Source: Holosporaceae bacterium
GTDB lineage: Bacteria > Pseudomonadota > Alphaproteobacteria > UBA3830
Reading direction: 5' to 3'
Assembly (NCBI GenBank): GCA_031276835.1
Contig: JAISMI010000079.1
Coordinates: 1-9,245, forward strand
DNA length: 9,245 bases
Position numbers and translations under genes: made by a program. The notes beneath the pieces were generated by a model, which was given only the letters and a program-made list of their open reading frames with translations, was not told where the DNA came from and ran no database searches. Shown here piece by piece: positions 1 to 6,501 of this stretch (positions are counted from its first letter, which is position 1; every line of letters begins with the position of its first letter).

Positions 1-1106
1 AACCTACCAATCATCTGGACGCAGAATCTATAGCTTGGCTGGAACAGCATTTAAAGGAATATAAAGGCGCAGTAGTCCTGGTTACCCACGACCGATATTT
101 TCTGGATAATGTCGTCGGATGGATTTTGGAACTGGATCATGGCGCTTCCTATCCGTTCGAAGGCAATTATTCCGCCTGGCTGGAGGAACATCATAAAAGA
201 ATGGAGCAGCAGGATAAAAAAGAAATCGATAGAAAAAGATTCCTGGATCGAGAACTCGAATGGGTAAGACAATCTCCCAAAGCGCGTCAAACAAAAAGTA
301 GAGCGAGAATCAACGCCTACAACGAAATGTTGGAACGGGAATCGTCCAGATCCTACAACGCTTCGGTTTTATACATTCCATCGGGGCCTCGTCTGGGAGA
401 CATAGTGATTCAGGCGGATTCCATAGGAAAAGCTTTCGGCGAAAAAGCGCTGATAGAAAATTTATCCTTTGATATACCGCCTGGAAGCATAGTTGGAGTT
501 ATCGGCGCCAATGGAACCGGAAAATCAACTCTGTTTAAGATGATCGTTGGAAGAGAACCGCCCGACGTCGGATCCATAAAAATCGGCGAAACCGTTCAAA
601 TAGCCTACGCCGACCAAAGTCGAGATACGCTGGATGGAAATAAAACCGTCTGGGAGGAAATTTCAGATTCTCTGGACGAACTTGAATTGGGAAAAAGAAA
701 AATACCCAGTCGCGCCTACGTTTCAAATTTTGGATTTAAGGGAGCCGATCAACAAAAATATGTACGTCAATTATCCGGAGGAGAACGCAACCGCGTACAT
801 TTGGCTAAAATTCTAAAATCCGGCGCCAACGTCATAATGTTGGACGAACCCACAAACGATTTGGACGTAGATACCCTCAGAAGTTTAGAGGACGCTCTAC
901 TGGATTTTGCCGGATGCGCCGTCGTTATTAGCCACGATCGCTGGTTTTTGGACAGAATCTCGACTCATACCATATCATTTGAAGGAGAAAGTAAAGTCGA
1001 ATGGTTTCAGGGTAATTTCTCCAGCTACGAGGAATATAAAATGAAAAGAGACGGCGTTTCTTCCATAATTCCCAAAAAAATAAATTACAAAAAACTAATA
1101 CGATAG
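1..1106 (+). CDS. ettA: Energy-dependent translational throttle protein EttA (ABC-F ATPase), 5'-truncated
   Basis: The reading frame is already open at base 3 and runs to TAG at 1104-1106, giving 367 residues. The family is about 555 residues long, so roughly the first third lies outside the window. EttA is a cytoplasmic ABC-F protein that binds the ribosomal E site and couples entry into elongation to the ATP/ADP ratio. The visible part starts in the Walker B/D-loop of ABC domain 1 (PTNHLDAE, bases 3-26) and its H-loop (THDRYF, from about 84). The inter-domain linker that contacts P-site tRNA follows, with the EttA-like LEWVRQSPKARQ stretch. ABC domain 2 is complete: Walker A GANGTGKST (504-530), signature LSGGE (771-785), Walker B/D-loop MLDEPTNDLD (from about 837) and H-loop SHDRWF (from about 930). 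The basic C-terminal tail is EttA-like. The linker and tail favour EttA over Uup or other ABC-F members. The hydrolase downstream begins 8 bp after the stop. Confidence 0.95.
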   Translation, partial: PTNHLDAESIAWLEQHLKEYKGAVVLVTHDRYFLDNVVGWILELDHGASYPFEGNYSAWLEEHHKRMEQQDKKEIDRKRFLDRELEWVRQSPKARQTKSRARINAYNEMLERESSRSYNASVLYIPSGPRLGDIVIQADSIGKAFGEKALIENLSFDIPPGSIVGVIGANGTGKSTLFKMIVGREPPDVGSIKIGETVQIAYADQSRDTLDGNKTVWEEISDSLDELELGKRKIPSRAYVSNFGFKGADQQKYVRQLSGGERNRVHLAKILKSGANVIMLDEPTNDLDVDTLRSLEDALLDFAGCAVVISHDRWFLDRISTHTISFEGESKVEWFQGNFSSYEEYKMKRDGVSSIIPKKINYKKLIR

Positions 1107-1114
1107 GTGTAAAA

Positions 1115-2140
1115 TTGAAAATAGAAGATAACATATTGTCGATAGCGGCAAATTATGAAACAATTTTTGTGGACGTCTACGGAGTGCTGTTCGACGGAGT
1201 CTATTTGTATGATCAGACTCTCGCCACCTTAAGTAAATTAAAAAAAAATGGTAAAAAGATAGTTATCTTATCGAACACAAGCCAAGTATCGAGCGAAGCA
1301 ATAGCGGGATATTCTAGAAGAGGCATATTGCCCAAAGTTCACTATGATGAATTCGTAACTTCCGGAGAATTCTTGCATCATATGATAAAAAATCATCCGG
1401 ATAAATTTACTCAAATTATGGGCAGGAAATCAGAAAGCGTCAAATGCCTGTTTATTGGAAACGGCAGCATATTCAATGAAACCAACATTAGCCAAACGGA
1501 CGTTGCCGACGCCGATTTCATATATATTGGAATTCCGCAAGCTTCATATGGAAGCGTTAGAATGGACGACGTTTGGGACTCCGACGGTCATAAAATAAAC
1601 CTGGAGGATGTATTGGAAAAAGATTGGAACGATCTACAGGACAGCCAAGGACGAAAGGGATTTTCTGAATTTGCGAACCAATTAAAAAATTGCCATAATC
1701 TAAAGAAAACCCTATTGCTCGCCAATCCGGACGTCTTTGCGCAAGTATCCCTTGAGTATTCCGATAAACATATGGCCATAGCAACTCAGGGAACCATTGG
1801 CGCCTATTATGAAATACTAGGGGGAAAGGTAGTGCGATTCGGAAAACCTTATACGGGAATATTTGAATATGCAAAAGGATTAATCGACTCCCCAGGCTCC
1901 ATTCTCATGGTCGGAGACACTCCATGGACCGACGTTTCCGGCGCCAACGCCTGCGGTTTTGATTCCGCTTTGGTGATAACAACCGGCGTGGCCAGCGAAT
2001 TTTTAAAAAAAATGAATAATAATCTTTCCCTCGACGAAAAATTTAAAATATTATTCGATCGCATCGCCATAAAAATGCCAAAGGCAAACGGATCGTTCAC
2101 GCCTACGCATTTTCTAATACGATTCGCCGACGTTGGATAA
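1115..2140 (+). CDS. HAD-superfamily class IIA hydrolase (TIGR01459-like)
   Basis: This is a 341-residue protein of the NagD-like HAD class IIA. Such enzymes usually dephosphorylate small phosphorylated metabolites; the substrate here is unknown. Motif I is VDVYGVLFDG with nucleophile D20, motif II is ILSNTS with S53, motif III is the GKPY lysine K244, and motif IV is GDTPWTD with D268 and D273. The residue two positions after the nucleophile is Tyr22, where many HAD phosphatases have the acid/base Asp. From memory, an aromatic residue at this place is a feature of the TIGR01459 group. The cap between motifs II and III is long, and the protein is longer than the usual 250-300 residues. The start is TTG at 1115: an AGGTG ribosome site at 1105-1109 overlaps the ettA stop, and there is no in-frame ATG before the conserved motifs. 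The gene is probably cotranscribed with ettA and converges on smpB with a 24 bp gap. Confidence 0.85.
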   Translation: MKIEDNILSIAANYETIFVDVYGVLFDGVYLYDQTLATLSKLKKNGKKIVILSNTSQVSSEAIAGYSRRGILPKVHYDEFVTSGEFLHHMIKNHPDKFTQIMGRKSESVKCLFIGNGSIFNETNISQTDVADADFIYIGIPQASYGSVRMDDVWDSDGHKINLEDVLEKDWNDLQDSQGRKGFSEFANQLKNCHNLKKTLLLANPDVFAQVSLEYSDKHMAIATQGTIGAYYEILGGKVVRFGKPYTGIFEYAKGLIDSPGSILMVGDTPWTDVSGANACGFDSALVITTGVASEFLKKMNNNLSLDEKFKILFDRIAIKMPKANGSFTPTHFLIRFADVG

Positions 2141-2164
2141 TTTGTAACGCCAAAGACAATTTAT

Positions 2165-2623
2165 CTACCGATTTTTCAACAATCTTGATTTTTGACGATT
2201 CCATTCTCGTTCTTTAATGGTCTCCCGTTTATCGACGTTTTTCTTTCCCTTTCCAAGTCCGAGAGAAATCTTTACAAATCCTTTTTCATTGAAATAAATA
2301 CTAATTGGTATCAGCGTAAGTCCGCCTTTTTTCAATTGTCCTATTAATCTTAAAATCTGTCTTTTTCTAAGAAGAAGTTTACGGGTTCTTTTGGGTTCAT
2401 GATTCATGCGATTAGCCAAAGCGTACTCCGGAATGTGCATTTGGCGTATGAACGCTTCGCAATTCTTCGACAATCCGGCGTAGGCGTCGGTTAGATTAAT
2501 CCTATGCATGCGAAGAGATTTTACTTCGCTTCCCTTTAAGACGATTCCGGCCTCTATTTTTTCCAGAATTTCATAGTCGTAGTTTGCGCGGCGATTGTAA
2601 CCAATCTCCTTGTATTCGGCCAT
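2165..2623 (-). CDS. smpB: SsrA-binding protein SmpB
   Basis: This 152-residue protein is the partner of tmRNA in trans-translation, which rescues stalled ribosomes and tags incomplete proteins. Family hallmarks appear in order: NRRA and YDYEI near the N-terminus, EAGIVLKGSEVKSLR of the OB-fold barrel, the HEPKRTRKLLL segment, TLIPISIYF, and the GLGKGKKNVDKR tmRNA-binding region. It ends in a short basic tail. The length is normal for the family (about 150-160). The ATG shares one base with the TAA stop of dapA (TAATG), so translation is probably coupled. The dapA-smpB order is common in Alphaproteobacteria. No recognisable terminator lies in the 24 bp between its stop and the convergent hydrolase gene, so the two transcripts may overlap. 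Confidence 0.97.
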   Translation of the reverse strand: MAEYKEIGYNRRANYDYEILEKIEAGIVLKGSEVKSLRMHRINLTDAYAGLSKNCEAFIRQMHIPEYALANRMNHEPKRTRKLLLRKRQILRLIGQLKKGGLTLIPISIYFNEKGFVKISLGLGKGKKNVDKRETIKEREWNRQKSRLLKNR

Positions 2624-3492
2624 TAAATGATCTCCAATTTTTCCATTAGATCGTCTATTTTTTTTCGCAATTCCGAACTTATGGGAGATAAAGGCGCGCG
2701 CAACTCCTCTTCCAAAAATCCCAATTTGCTCAGGGCGTACTTGGCTGGAGCCGGATTCGGTTCAGCAAACATCAACTCATGCAAAGGCGCCAACATATCT
2801 CTCAGAATTGCAAATTTTTCAAAATTATTCCGTTTGAAGGCGTTGTACATATCGACGCAAAAATTTGGTGCCACATTCGCCGTTACGGAAATTACTCCGC
2901 TAGCTCCCATGGCCAATGCGGCGGCGGCGACATCGTCATTTCCGGTTAAAAAATCGAAATTTTCTTTGACTTCAGAACGCCATAGCGTAAATCTTGAAAG
3001 CTCCGACGCGCATTCTTTCACGCCGACGATATTTTTCAAATCGCAGAGTTTCTTAAAAATATCCAATCCTATGCTCGCGCCGACTCTTCCAGGATTATTA
3101 TATAAAATTATACCGCGGGAAGTCGAATCATTTAGTTTTTTAAAATGATCATATATTTGCCTTTGCGACGGTTTCACATAAAATGGACAAATGCATAAAA
3201 AACTATCGACGTATTTTTCCGTCTTCCTGATAAATTCTACACAATTATCGGTGACCGAATCGATTATTCCGCCAATTAGTTTAATTTTTCCGTCGCAAAT
3301 GGAAGACGCAATTTTGATCAACTCCGCTTTTTCTTCCGAGGACAAAGACAAAGATTCTCCGGTCGATCCGCAAACGACTATTCCCGAAATGCCGGAATTG
3401 GAAATATAGTTTACGTATCTCTCAAAAGCGTCGACGTCTATTTTTCCGCTTTTAAAAGGAGTAATAATCGCCGCAATATAACCGTTTAACAT
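2623..3492 (-). CDS. dapA: 4-hydroxy-tetrahydrodipicolinate synthase DapA
   Basis: This 289-residue class I aldolase condenses pyruvate with aspartate semialdehyde, the first step committed to diaminopimelate and lysine. The length matches the family (about 292). Visible active-site parts are GSTGES at 42-47, the bridging tyrosine equivalent Y105 in PFYVKPSQ, YNNPGR at 131-136 (Y131 and the carboxylate-binding R136), the Schiff-base lysine K159 in VGVKEC, and the GNDD/GASGVISV segments. Two deviations are visible. Ser43 replaces the first Thr of the usual GTTGES. Asn133 lies in YNNPGR, where YNVPGR is common. GSTGE also occurs in N-acetylneuraminate lyase, so a related lyase is a weaker alternative; the YNxPGR arginine, the rest of the sequence and the smpB neighbour favour DapA. 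The ATG has an AGGTG ribosome site 4 bases upstream. Its stop overlaps the smpB start. Confidence 0.92.
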   Translation of the reverse strand: MLNGYIAAIITPFKSGKIDVDAFERYVNYISNSGISGIVVCGSTGESLSLSSEEKAELIKIASSICDGKIKLIGGIIDSVTDNCVEFIRKTEKYVDSFLCICPFYVKPSQRQIYDHFKKLNDSTSRGIILYNNPGRVGASIGLDIFKKLCDLKNIVGVKECASELSRFTLWRSEVKENFDFLTGNDDVAAAALAMGASGVISVTANVAPNFCVDMYNAFKRNNFEKFAILRDMLAPLHELMFAEPNPAPAKYALSKLGFLEEELRAPLSPISSELRKKIDDLMEKLEII

Positions 3493-3573
3493 TTAACACC
3501 TATGGGTAAATTTATTGAACTCTACCACTCTTAAAGATTGAAGTCGACCGCTAAAGAGAGAGCGCGCCCTTTC
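3493..3573 (-). promoter_or_regulatory. Gap upstream of dapA, possible weak promoter
   Basis: This 81 bp gap is the largest inside the - strand gene run, and it separates the phosphopantetheinyl transferase stop from the dapA ATG. Read on the - strand it holds two TTCAAT hexamers 17 bp apart, a poor match to -35/-10 boxes, and then the AGGTG ribosome site of dapA. There is no GC hairpin followed by a T run, so I see no terminator. A separate dapA-smpB promoter here is possible but weakly supported. Confidence 0.25.
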
Positions 3574-4275
3574 CTACCGTAAAAAATCTCTGACGGACGC
3601 CGCCGTAGTCTCCGGAAACCTAATATTCGATCGATAGGCCGCGGCGTACATTCGATCTCCATAAATCAGCGCAATGCCGTTGAATTCCGGACGCCGGACA
3701 TAGGAACAGGTAAAAAAATCCTTATATCCGCAAAAATTAGATAGTTCAAGTTCGTCTAACGACAAATAAAAGTTCAATTTCAAAGCCTTGACTAAAGATT
3801 CTTTTAAAGTCCAGGCGGCGGTAAGGCATTCTAAATTGTCGGGAATTCGTTCCCTCTCAAAAACAACATATCTAAGGGCGTCCATTGAATTTTCCCTTAA
3901 TCCCTCTATGTCTATTCCAAAGGAAAATTCATTTCTAAATACCAGACTTGCAACGATTTTGTTCGTATGGGTAATGGTTGTGGAATAGTCGGAACCTTCT
4001 ATGATTGGACGACCGAATTTTTCATTTATTATGTTAACTTCGCCAAATACTATTCGCTGAAAAGAAGAGAGAGCCGTTTTGGTTGTTATTCTTCCAAGAC
4101 CGAATTCTATTTTCCTCTTGTCTATACCCGCTGAAGATAATTTTTTAAGTTCGATCTCGGACAAATATCCTTTAAAATCCTCCAGACGGAAATTTGCCCC
4201 GTCGGCGATGGATAACGCGCATTTTTCTTTCTTTCCATCCAAGAAAAAAGGAATATCCAAAGTTTTTATGTTCAT
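3574..4275 (-). CDS. Sfp-type 4'-phosphopantetheinyl transferase
   Basis: This 233-residue protein belongs to the two-domain Sfp/AcpT-type phosphopantetheinyl transferases. They move 4'-phosphopantetheine from CoA to a serine of a carrier protein, giving the holo form needed for fatty-acid, polyketide or peptide synthesis. The N-terminal half has the GLGRITTKTAL motif at 59-69 and TITHT at 100-104. The catalytic part has FGIDIEGLR with Mg-binding D122 and E124, then WTLKESLVKA with W155, K158, E159 and K163. The frame stays open further upstream inside fabG, but MNIKT at 4275 is the sensible start: it lies 4 bp after the fabG stop and gives the normal family length (Sfp is about 224). No strong ribosome site is seen, so translation probably depends on coupling to fabG. 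Next to fabG, the natural partner is the fatty-acid ACP, though a secondary-metabolite carrier cannot be excluded. Sequence between the motifs is divergent. Confidence 0.85.
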   Translation of the reverse strand: MNIKTLDIPFFLDGKKEKCALSIADGANFRLEDFKGYLSEIELKKLSSAGIDKRKIEFGLGRITTKTALSSFQRIVFGEVNIINEKFGRPIIEGSDYSTTITHTNKIVASLVFRNEFSFGIDIEGLRENSMDALRYVVFERERIPDNLECLTAAWTLKESLVKALKLNFYLSLDELELSNFCGYKDFFTCSYVRRPEFNGIALIYGDRMYAAAYRSNIRFPETTAASVRDFLR

Positions 4276-4279
4276 GAAT

Positions 4280-5017
4280 CTAGAGCATGGCCATGCCGCC
4301 ATTGACGTGGAGCACATGTCCGGTAATATAGGACGCCTCGTTGCTGGCCAAAAATCCAACGGCGGCGGCCACTTCTTCCGGACGGCCGACTCTAGTCATC
4401 GGAATATTTTTTTCCATTTGTTCCCGTACGGAGGCCGGAATTTTTTCTACCATCGGAGATTCTATAAATCCAGGAGCCACGCAATTCACCGTGACGTTTC
4501 TGGCGGCCAACTCTGCGGCGGCGGATTTAGAAAGCCCAAACAGACCAGACTTCGAAGCCGCATAGTTTGTCTGACCGGAATTTCCAATTGCTCCAACAAT
4601 GGATGAAATATTTATGATTCGGCCCCATCTCTCTTTTATCATTTTTTTGGAAACTGCCCGCATCAATCTAAACGGCGCCTCTAGATTTAGGGTAATTACG
4701 TCCTGCCAATCCTGATCCGTCATTCTCATCAGCAGATTATCCCTGGTTATGCCGGCATTGTTTACCAGGATATCTACTCGACCGCATATCCGTTCTATAT
4801 TTGGCGTCAATTCCTCTATCGCTCCCGCCAAATTTAGATTACAGGCGAAAAGATGTACCCTCTCCGATAGCTCGTTGGCCAGATGCTCAAGACCGTCGAT
4901 TTTCGTTCCGGAAACGGCCACGGTGGCGCCCATTTTGTGCAGAACGCGCGCAGTAGCGCCTCCTATGGCGCCGGTCGCCCCCGTAACGAGCGCAACTTTT
5001 CCACTTAAATCAAACAT
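4280..5017 (-). CDS. fabG: 3-oxoacyl-[acyl-carrier-protein] reductase FabG
   Basis: This 245-residue short-chain dehydrogenase performs the NADPH-dependent reduction of 3-oxoacyl-ACP in fatty-acid elongation. Motifs, numbered from the chosen ATG, are the Rossmann TGATGAIG at 12-19, NNAGITRDNLLMRM at 86-99, catalytic N111, S139 in NISS, Y152 and K156 in YAASK, the NCVAPGFI segment, and a C-terminal YITGHVLHVNGG close to family consensus. NNAGITRDNLLMRM and the C-terminus separate FabG from generic SDRs. A GTG at 5021-5023 would add two residues but sits inside the GAGGTG ribosome site, so the ATG at 5015-5017, giving MFDLSGKVALVTGA as in many FabG proteins, is preferred. The gene starts 15 bp after greA and is followed 4 bp later by the phosphopantetheinyl transferase. 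The usual fabD/acpP/fabF neighbours are absent. Confidence 0.95.
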   Translation of the reverse strand: MFDLSGKVALVTGATGAIGGATARVLHKMGATVAVSGTKIDGLEHLANELSERVHLFACNLNLAGAIEELTPNIERICGRVDILVNNAGITRDNLLMRMTDQDWQDVITLNLEAPFRLMRAVSKKMIKERWGRIINISSIVGAIGNSGQTNYAASKSGLFGLSKSAAAELAARNVTVNCVAPGFIESPMVEKIPASVREQMEKNIPMTRVGRPEEVAAAVGFLASNEASYITGHVLHVNGGMAML

Positions 5018-5032
5018 TTTCACCTCAACGAT

Positions 5033-5506
5033 CTAAACATAATCTATTTTTAAAATTTCATAGCATTTTTTACCAGACGGAGTTTCAAGTTTCGCCTCGT
5101 CCCCAACGTTTTTGCCTATAAGCGCTTTGGCAAGAGGAGCTCCAATTGAAAGGCGTCCTTTTTTTATGTCCGCTTCATCTACGCCGACTATTTTATAGAC
5201 GATTTCTTCATTGACCGATTCGTCAAACACGGTCACAGTGGCTCCAAATTTAACTCCGGTCCCTCCGAGTTTCTTTATATCTATGATTTCCGCCCTTGAT
5301 AGTTTAGATTCCAGCTCTCGGATTCGTCCCTCTATAAACCCCTGCTTATTCTTTGCATATTGATACTCCGCATTTTCGGACAAATCTCCTAGCGCTCTGG
5401 CTTCAGAAATAGCCTTGATTACAGATGGCCTTTCTACAAATTTTAAATTCTTCAACTCGTCTTCCATGGCTTTAAACCCTTCGGGAGTCATATGAACTTT
5501 TTCCAT
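5033..5506 (-). CDS. greA: Transcription elongation factor GreA
   Basis: This 157-residue factor enters the secondary channel of RNA polymerase and stimulates cleavage of the backtracked RNA 3' end. The N-terminal coiled-coil carries the tip motif GDLSENAEY at 40-48, with the acidic residues D41 and E44 that coordinate the catalytic Mg ion. The C-terminal FKBP-like domain shows KFGATVTVFDE, IVGVDEAD and GRLSIGAPLAKALIGK. Length and ends match the family (158 in E. coli), and the coiled-coil tip acids make it a cleavage factor and not a Gfh-type inhibitor. The ATG has an AGGAT ribosome site three bases upstream. It follows gatC by 32 bp and precedes fabG by 15 bp, consistent with one transcript. 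Confidence 0.97.
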   Translation of the reverse strand: MEKVHMTPEGFKAMEDELKNLKFVERPSVIKAISEARALGDLSENAEYQYAKNKQGFIEGRIRELESKLSRAEIIDIKKLGGTGVKFGATVTVFDESVNEEIVYKIVGVDEADIKKGRLSIGAPLAKALIGKNVGDEAKLETPSGKKCYEILKIDYV

Positions 5507-5538
5507 AATATCCTACAACAACAATGGCATGAAAACCT

Positions 5539-5817
5539 CTATCCCACAACTTTAGGAACAACAAACATATTGCATCCTTTTTCCGGAGCGTTGTCCATAA
5601 CGGCCGAATCACATGGAATGGAGACGTCTTCCCGTTCATGCAAACTTGTTGCATACTGAACCGTTTCGTCAATCTGGGAACAATCGACTTCCCTAAGCTG
5701 CTCAACAAAACTAAGAATACTATTCAGATTGCCTTTAATTTCATTGATTTTCGAATCATCTACCCGAATACGAGCCAAATGCAATACTTTTTTAACATCT
5801 TCCTCAGTTACAGACAT
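5539..5817 (-). CDS. gatC: Glutamyl-tRNA(Gln)/Asp-tRNA(Asn) amidotransferase subunit GatC
   Basis: This 92-residue small subunit of GatCAB wraps around GatA and GatB in the enzyme that converts Glu-tRNA(Gln), and in many species Asp-tRNA(Asn), to the correct amidated form. Recognisable are the N-terminal VTEEDVKKVLHLARI helix, the LNSILSFVEQLREVD helix, the LHEREDV segment and the C-terminal NMFVVPKVVG. Length and both ends are normal. An AGGAT ribosome site precedes the ATG. gatA and gatB, which often follow gatC directly, are not next to it; greA follows instead, so the other subunits should be encoded elsewhere. It lies 38 bp after the esterase gene. Confidence 0.93.
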   Translation of the reverse strand: MSVTEEDVKKVLHLARIRVDDSKINEIKGNLNSILSFVEQLREVDCSQIDETVQYATSLHEREDVSIPCDSAVMDNAPEKGCNMFVVPKVVG

Positions 5818-5855
5818 GATATCCTCTCAGATACTAAAGACTACCACTGATGCTA

Positions 5856-6470
5856 TTACAGACCTTTTAAAAAGTCTACGGTCCGACTCAATAAATAATT
5901 ATCAATTCCGTGGGACAAATTAGGACTGATTGCCGTTTGCACGTTAATGCCTGCTTTGGATAGAGCTTCTTCCGTCAATTTCATGGCGCTAACAGGAATA
6001 ACCGTATCCTCCGCCCCATGGGTAAGCAAAACTTTTGCGCTTTTCTTGAGAGCGCAGACGCTTGGATTTAGCAATAATCCGGAAAAAGCTACTATCGCTT
6101 TAACCTCATACTGCAATCCCAAACTTAGGGATAGCATCGCTCCTTGGGAAAATCCCGCAAAAATGACGTTATCGTAGCTTAAATTTTTCTCGGCGATCAC
6201 GGAGTCTACATAGGACATTATTTTTGAAGAATTATCGTTGAAGGCCCGTTCCCATGCGTTCACGTCGTTCCCCTCCAGAGCAAACCATTGGCGACCGAAA
6301 CCGTCGTCGCAATTTTCAAGGCCGTTCGGAAGATGAACCTCGGCTCCTGGAAGAACCTTTGAAAATTCTTCCCCTATTGGACGCAAATTATCTTTATCCG
6401 CGCCATATCCGTGAAAAATGAACGCTAAACTGTCCATGTCCGAGCGAGCTTTCAAAACGATTTCATCCAT
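5856..6470 (-). CDS. Alpha/beta-hydrolase, phospholipase/carboxylesterase family
   Basis: This 204-residue protein belongs to the small serine esterases of the Abhydrolase_2 family (carboxylesterase, acyl-protein thioesterase and YpfH-like). Seen in order are the oxyanion-side FHGYGAD at 19-25, the family segment RQWFAL at 60-65, the nucleophile elbow GFSQGAM with S108, GAEDTVIP with acid D155, and SHGID with H187. The triad is complete and the length is typical. There is no signal peptide or membrane segment, so it is probably cytoplasmic. The open frame extends upstream into the HMG-CoA synthase gene, but the ATG at 6470 has a GGAGAG ribosome site, gives the family start, and lies 31 bp after the upstream stop. 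The substrate cannot be read from sequence; candidates are short-chain esters, lysophospholipids or acyl thioesters. Its place behind the mevalonate genes is suggestive but may be accidental. Confidence 0.88.
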   Translation of the reverse strand: MDEIVLKARSDMDSLAFIFHGYGADKDNLRPIGEEFSKVLPGAEVHLPNGLENCDDGFGRQWFALEGNDVNAWERAFNDNSSKIMSYVDSVIAEKNLSYDNVIFAGFSQGAMLSLSLGLQYEVKAIVAFSGLLLNPSVCALKKSAKVLLTHGAEDTVIPVSAMKLTEEALSKAGINVQTAISPNLSHGIDNYLLSRTVDFLKGL

Positions 6471-6501
6471 ATTTCTCTCCGGCAATATCACTTTGAAGAC
6501 T

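Noticed and set aside
2627..3148. Open frame of 173 codons on the + strand opposite dapA
   Set aside because: It is the mirror of a confidently identified gene, has no family resemblance and no ribosome site; the codon usage of dapA explains the lack of stops.
4276..4359. Upstream extension of the phosphopantetheinyl transferase frame into fabG
   Set aside because: The extra 28 residues read another frame of the conserved fabG 3' end; the protein from 4275 already has full family length.
4079..4606. Open frame of 175 codons on the + strand opposite the phosphopantetheinyl transferase and fabG
   Set aside because: It crosses the junction of two real genes on the other strand and has no recognisable domain.
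5018..5023. GTG start for fabG two codons upstream
   Set aside because: The GTG is part of the GAGGTG ribosome site serving the ATG at 5015-5017, and FabG proteins commonly begin MFDL.
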